A stretch of 64,000 bases of DNA from Rhodocollybia butyracea (Eukaryota; Basidiomycota; Agaricomycetes; Agaricales; Omphalotaceae), in NCBI GenBank assembly GCA_015501585.1, contig JADNRY010000216.1:1-64000 (forward strand). The letters run 5' to 3'. The notes under the pieces were generated by a model. That model searched no databases and was not told where the DNA came from. It saw only the letters and a list, made by a program, of their open reading frames with translations. The position numbers and the translations under genes were made by a program. This document shows positions 1 to 11,180 of this stretch, in pieces. Numbering within the stretch: position 1 is the first letter of the stretch; each line of letters begins with the position of its first letter.

Positions 1-60
1 GCCACCACTATAACGCTACCCACCTTGACATCTCGATATCAGCACCCTCCCAGGAAATGT

Positions 61-1345
61 TTGGACATCGGTAGCGAGGCATGGTGAGGATCTGCTCATT
101 GTTCCCCCGCTTCGGATACACTCTTCCACTTCCAAACCGACCATGATGAGATAATGCTGTTCATCGAAGCAGGGAACTCACTGCGGGTACGGCTGCAACA
201 TATGACTGACATGCCTAGTTTGGAGCAGGGAACATGTTTGCATTCTTTTTTCTGAGAGGCATCACAGCTACAGTTGTAATCCTACCCTCAGTACACACGC
301 CACAATTGCCACCTCCACTTTCATCCAGCATCAGAGTCTCTGGTCTTACTGCCCGGTTGAGGCATGATTTCAGACTCGTATTTAGCAGCTAAAACTATGC
401 CGTGAATGTCGACCTACCCATCCCCAGCCTCTCTCCTCGGTCCTTCCTTCTTCCCTTCTTCCATTTCTGGAGGGATGCCCATGATGGGTACATGCGCTCC
501 AACAACCACAGTCACAACGCTATCCTCCTCGACCTGTCGCCCAGTTCTCAAGACCTCAATGTTACATTCAACGTTCAATGTTATCACATGTCCCCAATCC
601 ATTCAGATCGAATACTTGATATATTATCGATTATCAGCACCTTCTTGAGTGTTTCTTGTCCTACGGATTTTTATGTAGGCCCGTTTTCATGGTTTGTTGT
701 GATTCCTCTGCGGTCGTTGTCCCGATTCCACCGAAAAAAAACTCGGTATCCAGAGGGCCTGCTAGAGGAAGTCTTAGGGGAGGGACAGGCAGTGTGGATA
801 GTAGTTGAGGTCATTGTCAAGTTGATAGTAGATGGAATAAGGGAACGCCAGATGATAGAAGTGGTCGGAGTAGTCAGAATGGAGGGAGCGAGGGGGAGAG
901 TCGGCATTCATATATTCATATGTGAGCACTCAGGCTCTTTTCTTTCATTCCCTTCATCACTCCTTCTCTTCCTCTTTGGAGATCATATCCCTAATCCTTC
1001 CTTTCTCAATATCTTCTCGTCTCAGACTAGCGCGACCCATGGACAAGAATACCCTACCCATACGTCCCCACTCCCGATACACCCTTCCAATTCAAAACCA
1101 ACTATGATGAGATATCGCCATTCATGCACATGCAGGATATTGATACGCGGAAACCGCTGCTGAATGCGCCTGAAGAAAATGAATCATGTGTTTGGCGAGA
1201 GGTGAGCGAGGAAGGCAGAGAACGTGTTCACATCAAGCACTCTCTAGCACTCCTAGTCTTTGTGTTCGGCGCCTCTGGTTCAAATCAGGGCAACCTTCTC
1301 GAGCCTGTACTAGTACGTAGTAGCATTATGATAATTATCATATAA
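61..1345. repeat. Spacer repeats associated with the F-box cluster; no supported gene
   Basis: I see no convincing gene between 1 and 1499. The stretch holds diverged copies of a segment that recurs next to the F-box genes. A block near 105-210 and a block near 1060-1200 both resemble 12000-12150, and 780-960 resembles 11780-11930. Shared landmarks are a CCGATAMACYCTTCC-like string, then ACCATGAYGAGA, then a CCTGAAGAARATGAAT string. A 253-codon open frame (402-1163) spans two different blocks and is low-complexity Ser/Pro/His, so I do not call it a gene. The blocks most likely duplicated together with the F-box units. Confidence 0.5.
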
Positions 1346-1449
1346 CAATTATTTGATGTATTTTGGCGTACTGGGCGATTATTCTAATTTTTAGGGATGT
1401 ATAATGGGTATTTCCGCTCAGAAACCGATGATGAGCACAAGCGCGCCTC

Positions 1450-1499
1450 GATAAGCGCCCAGAACATTTTACTTTCCTACCATCAAACGGTCCCTCGCC
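1450..1499 (+). promoter_or_regulatory. Conserved proximal upstream block of the F-box paralogues
   Basis: The last ~50 bases before the ATG are similar in all four paralogues: GATAAGCGCCCAGAAC here, GATAAGCGCCCAAAAC at 12483, GATAAGCGCTCAGAGT at 14598, and a diverged version ending in GCTCAGAGTTTACTAC at 16273. Each is followed by a pyrimidine/CTAYC stretch and the start codon. Copies A and B also share GAGCACAAGCGCG just upstream. This is seen directly. A promoter or 5' UTR role is inferred only from position and conservation. Confidence 0.45.
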
Positions 1500-1647
1500 A
1501 TGCTGCTCATTGAACTCCCCGACGATGTCCTATTCAATATCGTTAGGGCACCAGACGTATTCTCAGTTCGAAAAGTACGTTGTTCATGCTTTGTCAAATA
1601 TTCAAAGTCAATTCAACAAGTGGCGCAGACCTGTAAACACCTCCTAC

Positions 1648-2162
1648 TGTTGAAACTAGATTACCGCTTATGAGTCGTATCTAATCAGTAATGTGAGTCG
1701 ACTAGACGCACTTGCTATACGATCGATGAACTGTCGATATATGCTATGTTGAAACTCACCCTCAAACACTAGACGCAGCCTCTACGCAGGTTCGTATAGA
1801 TGTAGTCAATTATGCCATTCGCTATTAGTCTTATGATACATAGCTTGTACGCTGCCTTGCAGTACCTATGAACAATACCTATAGAATTACCATATGGACT
1901 CCATCTTCTAGGGTACATTATGCACATGTATTTGCACTATGTTTAGCAGTACGACTCAAGTAGACTCATACATTGTTATAGGGTTTATTATATTCTGTAG
2001 TATAAATACTGTAGATATTTTCCTGTAACAATAACCAAGAATCCTACTATTCGTCTGGACACTTGTTCTGCTCTCAACAAGCACTCTTAACTCCTGTAAA
2101 CACCCTTACACTCTAAGGTGAGTATGCTGTCGACCTTGTGTTGACTGACCGCTGTTTCTACA
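1648..2162 (+). repeat. Copia I 5' LTR
   Basis: This 515-bp LTR has TG...CA ends. A TATA-like box (TATAAATACT, 2001-2010) is the likely promoter. It is nearly identical to the 3' LTR at 7897-8411. A shorter diverged relative lies at 55603-56092. Confidence 0.95.
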
Positions 2163-2176
2163 GGTTATGGGCCCCG
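2163..2176 (+). other. Primer binding site, half-tRNA (initiator Met) type
   Basis: Immediately after the 5' LTR comes GGTTATGGGCCCC. This is complementary to the anticodon stem-loop region of eukaryotic initiator tRNA-Met rather than to a tRNA 3' end. That is the half-tRNA priming known for Drosophila copia. The same string follows the LTR of copia II at 35289. Confidence 0.8.
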
Positions 2177-2905
2177 GATCGCTTCAACACATGTTGTGCC
2201 CTCCATTGTGCTTACTGCACTTGGTTAGACAGTGTTCAATGAACGTCCAACGCTCATTCCTGGAGTGTACAAAGTTCGCGTGTTGTGCATAGCTGGTCAT
2301 GGTACATGGTAACATTCATGGATCGCATTTCTCTCCATTCCTGCATTGTTCAAAAATATACATGACTTTGCACACTGACACACACATGTATTTACATAGG
2401 CACCCGATGATCAAACGAACTGTTTAAGGGCTTTGCTGTGATGGCATTCCCTTTAGGGTTTTATTCCCTGCCAGGTAGACTTGGGGTCACCGCTATAATA
2501 GCCATAAAAGCGTTCATGTGCATCCGCTGGCAAACTGCGAACGATCATTGGGTTCTTGGCCTTCGTAGAATAATTGTACATACACATTACCTACCTGCTG
2601 CTTGCCTTAAGTTCTTCACATGCTGAAGGGATACTGTTCGATTGTGCTGCAAAGGACATCTGAACGTTGACTAAACGCATATTCTTGGCATTCAGTTACC
2701 CTATTTGTGTTCCGATCAACTTAAGTGACTGAGTCCGAATTGGAATGATCGGATCAGTGGATGGAAAATGGATGGATAATTATATGCGATCAACACTGAA
2801 AACACTTGTCACGGGTTTCTGACTCTGTTGTTGTGATCTGAGTTCATAACTTGTGGAAGCACGTCACTGACTGTTGCTCTACTTTTTCTAGAACCTTATC
2901 AAAAC

Positions 2906-5900
2906 ATGTCTCTCTCAAACCTCTCTAGTGTTCCTCTCCTCAATGGGGCTAACTACCCCTCCTGGTCCAGTTCAATGACAGCGCTCCTTAGAGCCTCTCG
3001 TTGTTGGTCTGTTACAAGTGGACGAATCCCTCGCCCCAAACCAACATTCCGCAAGGCAAGCGCCTCTGAAGTTGCTGCTGGCACTTACAAGGCTAATGAA
3101 GATGTCGAGACCACTACTGCTGAACGGCAGAAAGAGATTGAAGACTGGGACAGTCTTGACGACCAAGCCATGGGCTTAATTGCCCTCCGACTTCCTGATG
3201 ACATCAGGGCTACTGTCCTAAAGACTGAATCTGGCGAAACATGGGACGAAATCAAAAAGATCTATGGCAAACCCGGCTCTGCCGGCACTTTTGGCATCTT
3301 CAAAGAGGCCATTAACTTCCAAATCGACGGAAGAAACGACCCTACTCTTGCCCTAGCATCTTTAAACTCCACCTTCTCCCGCCTTGATGGCTCTGGTCTC
3401 ATTCTTCCTGAACCGGTAAAAGCTATGATTCTCTTGGCCGCCTTACCTACTCAATGGGATAGTCTTGCAATGACAATCCTTTCTCGAGATGCTACTCTTC
3501 TTACTCCGTCCAACATCATGCCGATCATTCAGGACGAGTACCGCCGCCGCCAATCCAACGCTACCTCTCTCGCGGCCCGCATCTCCGGCGTCAAACGTCA
3601 ATCTGACTCCAAGTCTTCTTGGAATGATCAGAAAAAGAAGAAGGACACTAAGAAGGGAGCGCCTTACCCGGCAAGCAAACCTTCCAATGACTCGTCCTCT
3701 TCTTCCGACAAAGACAAAAAGACACGCCGCGGAAAGAAAGGAGGAAAAGGCAAAGAAAAGGCTCATGAATCGGCTGAAGTGGAGACTTCCAATGTCTCTA
3801 ATTTCGCCACCTGCCTTGCCTCGCGCATTAACAACAGCTTCCTCCGTGAAGCCTCCCACGACTCTGTCCTTGACAGGATGAAGATCGAGGAAGTAGAGGT
3901 TGATCTCTCTGATCACCTTTGGCCTCAGACCAAACTGGAAATGGACATTGACGAGGAAATGTATGGCTCTGGAGACGAGCGCCTTATTTTCTGGCAAGCT
4001 TCCCTTAATAGTTTTAAGGAAAAATTCACTAACCAATTGCACTCATTACAACAGATGTTCAATAATATGGCTGGAATCTCGAACGGTCCAAATGGACCTT
4101 ATGTATCACATTCTCCACGCTTCATGAACTCTGTACCTCCTAGTGAGGGTAAATTAAATAAAATGGTTTCTAATGATGTGCATGGTGCGAATAAGAACCT
4201 TAGTCAGATATTTAACACATGGCTACTTGATTCTGGTGCATCTGGATATTTTACCCCTTATCGGCAAGACTTTGTGTCTTATAAAAAATTCACACATCCG
4301 ATACCTGTCCAGACTGCTGACGAACGTACGTCAACCTTTATTGAAGGTGCCGGAACAGTCTACATAAGGCATGACAACGGCGAAGGAAAAATCCTCACGA
4401 CTAAGTTACACCCAGTGTTTTACCAACCGCATTGCACACACCGACTTTTATCTGTTGGTTTATTAAATCGACAGGGTTGTTACACAACTATTAACGTTGA
4501 AAAATCGGTTATTCGTAAGACGGACGATGACTCAACAATCATGACCTTATATCCCAATAACGATAAGGATAATATTCACTGGCTAAAGGCCGATGTAGTG
4601 AAATCCGAAATAGGCATGATATCATCTCCTAATGATTTTAACACCTGGCATAACCGTTTTGCACATCCCGGTGATGTCGTATTACGCAATGCTCCTGGAA
4701 ATGTCAACGGACTACCTAAGTTGTCGATACCAGATAAAGAATCTCCATGCAAAGGTTGCGCGCTTGGAAAGGCTGCCTCCAAAGCATATCCTAAGTCCGA
4801 GAAACGAGCATCCAACCCTATGGATTTAATTCACGCAGATTTGGTTGAAATTCCAACCGTCTCTTATCATAAATTTAAATTTGTGATCACTCTGCTGGAT
4901 GACTGCTCTTCTCATGCTACTTCGATCATGCTGCGACAAAAATCAGAAGCGTTTCAAGCCTTCAAGGATTTCAAATCTTGGGCTGAAAAACAAACTGGAC
5001 GCAAACTTGTGCGTTTCCGCATTGATCGAGGGGGAGAACTTATCTCAAAGGAATTTACTTCCTTTCTCAAGTCTGAGGGTATTGATATTCAAATGTCCAA
5101 ACCTTATGTTCATCAACAGAATGGTAGAGCGGAACGTATCAACCGTACACTCATGGAAAAATCTGAAGCCATGCGACACCATGCATGCTGCCCGGAGTCC
5201 TGGTGGCAATTTTCATATTCCACAGGAGTACATGTGTACAACCGCACACCGATCCGTCGATTGAACTGGAAGACACCAATTGAAGGTTTTCTCAAAAAGA
5301 AACCTGATGTCTCGTACTTCAGAACCTTTGGCTGTGGCGCTTATGTCTTTATTCCTATTGACAAGCGAAAAAATAAACAATCCCCACACTCTGAAGCGAT
5401 GACTTTCATTGGATATGACCAAGGAAGCAAAGGATATCTATTCATGCGTAGCGATAATTCCGTAGTGCATGCTGCACAAGCAACTTTCTATGAGAAATGG
5501 TTTCCACGGTGCAAATCCGAATCTGATTCTGGAGTAAAACCCGCTATACCTGTTGCCCCCACGCCTGTGAAACCTTCGCAACCTTCAAATGGTAATGGTG
5601 CAGACATTCCATTTGATCCGGAATTCCCGGAAAATCAACCACAACCGTTTACTGAACCGGAAAATGGACCGCACAGTCCACCAGCTGGCCCAGATCCAGA
5701 TCTGCCTGGTGATGATGATGCTCCAAATCCCAATCCTCCGGTACCATCTCGATCACCCACCCCTCCACCTCAAGCAAGAGACCCTTCACCACCTGCTCCC
5801 GATCCTAATCCATTCAGCTACCGTCCCGAAGGCGTTGAAGCATGGAAACGTGTGAACCCCACTAGAGAACGCCGTGCACCCTTGCGCCCTGGCATGATAC

Positions 5901-7801
5901 CCACGCCTGGCACTTGGAGCCGACAAGCTGATCGTGAAGAACGTGCTGAGCGCTTTGGACACGCTAGACGTGGACTTGTGCCTGCTCGCAATATAGTTCC
6001 TGATCAAGTTCCGCCACCGGTTCCACCACCACGTCCATTGAATCCTGATGACCGCATGGTCACACCGCCACCTCCAGGCGCTACTCCGGATTCTGACATA
6101 GAAGAGGAAGCACTTCTGACTAAACTAGCTCAGGAAGGGGGAGTTGAATTACAAAAATACCTTCTTTCGCAAGCAATCTCCGATTCCCTAGAAGAATCAT
6201 CTTTTATCACAGATCTTGACAGTGAAATGATACCGGCTAAACACGAAGCCGCTAGGAATAATCCTGATAATTGGATTTCTCCAACATCATATCATCATTT
6301 ACCATCTGCTGAAAGAAAGAAATGGGATCAAGCATGCAAAGATGAGATCGATGGTTTGAAGAAACGAAATGTCTTTGAAGTAGTTGATCTACCAAAAGGT
6401 TGCAAACCTATCCGTTGTCGATGGGTTTTTACTAAAAAATCTGACGGTCGCTATAAAGCCCGACTCGTAGCAAAAGGTTTTTCACAAGTAGAAGGTGTGG
6501 ATTATAATGAGTTGTTCTCACCGGTTGCCCGGTTTGAAACTGTATGAACTCTCCTAGCTTTAGCCGCATTAGAGGACTGGGAAATCCAGGCTCTTGACGT
6601 CAAACAGGCTTTTCTTTATGGCAAGCTAGATGAAGAGATCTACATGGAACAACCTAAAGACTTCATTAAAGAAGGCACACCGAAAGTATGGCGGTTACAT
6701 CGTGCATTATACGGACTGAAACAAGCTAGCTTATCCTGGTGGAAGGAATGTAACGCCTCCATGGGAAAATTGGGATTTAAGCGCTGCTCTTCAGATGCTG
6801 GTGTATACGTCTTTAAATCAAATGGCAAAACCGTAACTGCCATCATCTATGTTGATGACGCACTCTTTCTTGGCAAGGACAAAGATCTTGTTCTTAAAAA
6901 GAAAAACGAGTTTATGAAATTATGGGAATGTCGTGATCTAGGAGAACCAACTGAGTTCCTTGGAATGCGGATTACACGGGATCGTTCCAAACGTGTCTTA
7001 ACACTTGACCAACAACCTTATCTTCGAAAGGTCATAGAACGTTTTGGACTGACTAATGCCAAAGCCACCCCAACCCCATTACCTTCATCCTGGGTTCCTC
7101 GTGCAAACACTGGTCGTGTAGATGCCAAACTTAGACAACGCTTCCAAAGCGTAATTGGATCTTTATTGTATCTGATGCTAGGCACCCGACCCGACATTGC
7201 TTATGCCGTTATAAAACTCTCACAGTATTCGGCGAATCCAAACCCAGACCACCTGGCCAAAGCACTTTACATTGTGCGCTACTTAATTGGGACTTCTACT
7301 TACGTACTTGTCTTTGATGGTAGATCTGACCATGGCTTCTTAGCCTATTGTGATTCTGACTGGGCATCAGATCCAGATGATCGAAAATCCCATACTGGGA
7401 TGATTATCAAACTTGCCACAGGTCCAATCTGCTGGACTTCTCACAAACAGAAAACAGTTGCTCTTTCATCGACTGAAGCTGAATACATGGCTTTATCTGA
7501 TTCGTGTAGACAACTTATGTGGCTCAAGTCTCTCTTTTCTGAGATTGGAATTACTATCGCTGTATTGCCCTTATGTGGTGATAATCAAGGATCAATCTTT
7601 CTGGGATCTAATCCTGTACAAGAAAGAAGAACCAAGCATATTGATATACGATATCATTATATCAGAGAACGCATCGAATCAAAAGAAATAGAACTCTTCT
7701 ATGTTCCTACTGATGATAATGTTGCAGATCTTCTCACAAAGAACCTTGCACTTGTCAAATTTCAGAAATTCCGTAACAGTCTTGGAATTCTCTTTAATTG
7801 A
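2906..7801 (+). pseudogene. Copia I Gag-Pol polyprotein, one in-frame stop
   Basis: This is one reading frame of 1632 codons broken only by TGA at 6545-6547 (codon 1214), and the frame is the same on both sides. In order: Gag-like N-terminus (residues 1-~300) with a Lys/Gly-rich basic stretch near 260-290; aspartic protease LLDSGAS (D about 442); integrase zinc-binding HNRFAH...CKGC (about 582-617); integrase core with HADLVE, RIDRGGE and NGRAERIN (D-D-E about 643, 706, 742); a long Pro-rich linker; reverse transcriptase with YVDD (about 1314); RNase H with CDSDWASD (about 1481) and KHIDIRYH. The stop falls just after SPVARFETV, where relatives have Arg, so CGA to TGA is the simplest reading. 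No classical zinc knuckle is evident. The product would encapsidate and reverse-transcribe the element RNA. Confidence 0.95.
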
Positions 7802-7885
7802 TTCGCTATAGACTGTGCAATATGTCTATAAACTATAATGCCGTTTAAAGTCGATAAAAATTATACTTCTTAGCTACAATTCTTA

Positions 7886-7896
7886 GCGAGGGGGAG
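7886..7896 (+). other. Polypurine tract of copia I
   Basis: GCGAGGGGGAG lies directly before the 3' LTR, the expected site for plus-strand DNA priming. Confidence 0.8.
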
Positions 7897-8411
7897 TGTT
7901 GAAACTAGATTACCGCTTATGAGTCGTATCTAATCAGTAATGTGAGTCGACTAGACGCACTTGCTATACGATCGATGAACTGTCGATATATGCTATGTTG
8001 AAACTCACCCTCAAACACTAGACGCAGCCTCTACGCAGGTTCGTATAGATGTAGTCAATTATGCCATTCGCTATTAGTCTTATGATACATAGCTTGTACG
8101 CTGCCTTGCAGTACCTATGAACAATACCTATAGAATTACCATACGGACTCCATCTTCTAGGGTACATTATGCACATGTATATGCACTATGTTTAGCAGTA
8201 CGACTCAAGTAGACTCATACATTGTTATAGGGTTTATTATATTCTGTAGTATAAATACTGTAGATATTTTCCTGTAACAATAACCAAGAATCCTACTATT
8301 CGTCTGGACACTTGTTCTGCTCTCAACAAGCACTCTTAACTCCTGTAAACACCCTTACACTCTAAGGTGAGTATGCTGTCGACCTTGTGTTGACTGACCG
8401 CTGTTTCTACA
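7897..8411 (+). repeat. Copia I 3' LTR
   Basis: This 515-bp copy is nearly identical to 1648-2162. It is followed directly by the target duplication CCTAC and then the remainder of F-box A exon 2. Confidence 0.95.
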
Positions 8412-8624
8412 CCTACCAATCACAATGGATCGACACCTCTGGACTGAATCCTATAAATGCTGCAAAGACAACTTTCTGCCGGTCATTGACTTGGCTTCAC
8501 AAACCCTCGGCGATCTCGAACGTGTTTTGCTGCGCTCTTATCGATTGAATACCCTCTGGGTAAACCCTCATGCCAATCCAGTTCCCAAAAAGGTTTTGTT
8601 ACTCGATACGAGTGCCCGCGGCAT

Positions 8625-10150
8625 GGGCCATTAGCATTTACCGTAACCCCGCCGTAACCCGCCGTAACGGTCACGGCAGGGTTACGGCAAATGTTTTCAG
8701 GGTTACGGTACTTTCTTTGAGGGTCACGGCACTTTATAAGTCCTGTAATATATGTTGCCGATCTGGAGTTTTGTGTACATCTATTGTATGCTTCTCTCGT
8801 ATTTTTATATGGTACAAGCCATTGGCATACCTATTTATACAACTCTTTCAAACAATTAGTACTATGATAAATCACAGTAAAGTAATGATAATGTACCAAA
8901 AGTCGTGGCAGGGCTATGTAAATATACTACACGGTAAATACACTAAAGGTCACGGCAGGGTTACGGTATATGTTGTAAAGGTCACGGTAAACATACTAAA
9001 GGTCACGGCAGGGTTACGGTACATGTTGTCAAGGTCACGGCACTTCTTGTAAAGGTCACGGTAAATATACTAAAGGTCACAGCTGGGTTACGGTAAATGT
9101 TGTAAGGGTCACGGCACATTCGAAAAAGGTCACGGTAAAGATACAAGGTCATGGCTGGGTTACGGTAAATGTTGTAAAGGTCACGGCACTTTCGAAAAAG
9201 GTCACGGTAAATATACCAAAGGTTACGGCGGGCCCGTTACGGTAAATGTTGTAAAGGTCACTGTGAGCGATAGGTCCAGAAGGGATAATAAGCAAAAGCT
9301 TATCAGACAGAATTTAGGGGGCGCGGAAACGGGGGGCGCAAACGATCCCTTTATTGGAAGTACGGTAGTCAATATAAATAGTAAAGTAATAACAAATACA
9401 GTAAGACACGGGGTGGCGGGTATCATGCCGGTGGTGCTACTTGAGCCCGAAACAACCGTCGTCGGACCGGCGATCCGTTCTCAACAGTCACGGCACTTAG
9501 AAAAAAAAGGTTACGGCGGGGTTACGGCAAATGTTGTAAAGGTCACGGCACTTAGGAAAAATGTTATGGTACATGCATTGGAGGTTATGAGATATATCTT
9601 TCGGACAGTCCGTAGGTATATATAGAAACTGGTCTCATCAGTGAGCTTGGCTGGAGGCAAAACTGAAGCTTCCAGTGAATTGTGGGCATACTTTTATATG
9701 AGTGTTTGCTAATTATCCGGCTCTGCAGCCCGCATATTGTATTCTGTACCCTGCAGCCAGCATGTACTAGTGTGTGTATGTCAATTTGAAATGGTGGCCC
9801 CAAGCCGGGACTAGCCTTGTTTTGTACTTATGTTTGTCTTATAGTGGAAAAGGGCGCCCCATCCTAACGACCTCTCCCGAGTCTTCACCTTTCTGAGCGA
9901 TATACCACAATTGATAATAGATATCAATAAGCACTATCACTAATCAAACAAAGTCTGTACAAGGTCACGGCAAATCAACTGAAGGTCACGGTAAATATAC
10001 GAAAGGTAACTGTGGGGTGACGGCGGGGTGACGGTAGGGTGATGGTAGGGTGACGGTAGGGTGACGGCAGGGTGACGGCAGGGTTACGGCCATGAGTTAC
10101 GGCTGGGTTACGGCTGGGGGTTACGGTAAATGTGCTATGCCCCCCCCCCC
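8625..10150. mobile_element. Repeat-filled inverted-repeat (fold-back/MITE-like) element in F-box A
   Basis: A 1.53-kb insert splits F-box A exon 2 between codons that are adjacent in copy B. CCCGCGGCAT occurs on both sides (8615-8624 and 10151-10160), as expected for an 8-10 bp target duplication; the run of C before the right copy blurs its exact length. The two ends are inverted relatives: the left reads GGGCCATTAGCATTTACCGT and the reverse complement of the right end contains GCATAGCACATTTACCGT. Most of the interior is a degenerate minisatellite. There is no transposase and no convincing gene. The superfamily is unknown, and the long target duplication would suit Mutator- or hAT-like mobilisation. 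Confidence 0.7.
8641..10132. repeat. Degenerate minisatellite of GGTYACGG units
   Basis: There are many copies of a roughly 16-35 bp unit built from GGTCACGGCAGGGTTACGGT and TAAATGTTGTAAA, dense at 8641-9260, 9480-9580 and 9957-10132. Near 10010-10080 it becomes a short GGGTGACGG repeat. Two unique stretches interrupt it (about 9265-9480 and 9590-9955). The first ~30 bp run in the opposite orientation and form the inverted terminus of the element. Confidence 0.9.
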
Positions 10151-11031
10151 CCCGCGGCATAAATCCGGCTGAGATACAACGTATCGAAATCTATCAAGGT
10201 CGCTATCTTGTTCTCCATAGTCCTTGGGTGATCCTTGTGTTTGACCTTAAGACAAAGGAGAGATCTTCAGATATGAGGCCCCCACGGAGTGGCGGCTTAT
10301 ATCCTTAGATTTAGACACTGGTGCCAGCAGATTATTTAACGGTGACGCTGATTTTTTCCTCCCATTTCGGACTTACAACTCAACGTAAGCCCTGTTTGTT
10401 TTGTTCCCAGCGCTGTCTAATTTCCAGCTTCCACTAGCCACACAATGTTGCTGTTAAAAATCAGTCCTTCCGGAGCTATCTCTCTCAGTGATTGTTCAAT
10501 TTTGGGGACAATTAAGGATAAATTTTACTGGTCCGGTAATACGCTTGCCATTATAAAAGATGGTATGACAGGAAACATACGAGTCGTAGACTTGTCTTCA
10601 GAAACAGTCCATCCTATTTATTCTGAATTCACGCCGGTACGTGTAGCCATTCCCTATACTTATGTTATCAAGGATTCATAAACCTATCCCCAAATTATAG
10701 GATAATGATTCGCTTTTCCCAATCTTCCTACCAGGAGGATATTTTCTTCTGGTGTCCGCTACTTTACTCCGCCTTTCAGACCCTCTTGGTAACTATCGTC
10801 TTGAACTGTATCGCCTACCTGGCCATCCCGTAGGGACACCGCTTCTGCCAACTCATGAAGGTAGTTTTTCTCTCGATGATTTGGAAGACCCTTTCAGGAT
10901 GGTACACTCATATGTTGCCCTGAACGACCGCTCAGAATTGACTGGGCATGTTTGGCTCTCCATGAACCGATGAGCGGGCTGAACCCTCATCCAAATCATA
11001 CTTCACGCAGACGGGTACCTGACTTTTATCT

Positions 11032-11180
11032 ATGGTTCCTCTCATCTCGAATCTCTTGCAGATAGGCAGTTCTGTACTTCCGAATCCTCTCATCGCCCAT
11101 CTCTCGGAGGTGGTTGGCAGTTCAGTGCAAGTTACGTTGCCTCTCATTTCAAAGTTCCCGCAGATACGCAGTTCACTGTG
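11032..11180 (+). repeat. Short triplication in the last exon of F-box A
   Basis: Three diverged copies of a 40-55 bp unit of the type CCTCTCATCTCGAA...GCAGATAGGCAGTTCTG start near 11037, 11085 and 11138. Copies B, C and D have one. This is local expansion inside a pseudogene. Confidence 0.6.

Larger units (their letters stand above)
1648..8411 (+). mobile_element. Ty1/copia LTR retrotransposon I, full length
   Basis: The 6764-bp element is bounded by two 515-bp LTRs that begin TGTTGAAAC and end TTTCTACA. The 5-bp target duplication CCTAC lies at 1643-1647 and 8412-8416. It sits in exon 2 of F-box gene A, and removing the element plus one CCTAC restores the reading frame. I count only two differences between the LTRs (near 1904 and 1931 in the left copy), so insertion is recent. 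Protease, integrase, reverse transcriptase and RNase H are in the copia order. One in-frame TGA in the RT region makes this copy probably non-autonomous. Confidence 0.97.

Noticed and set aside
402..1163. 253-codon open frame
   Set aside because: It spans two spacer-repeat blocks, is low-complexity, and has no family resemblance.
3443..4042. 199-codon antisense frame in copia I
   Set aside because: It is a shadow of the gag frame on the opposite strand.
8641..10132. CRISPR-like or telomeric array
   Set aside because: Units vary in length and sequence, spacers are not unique, the genome is eukaryotic, and the element has inverted ends inside a gene.
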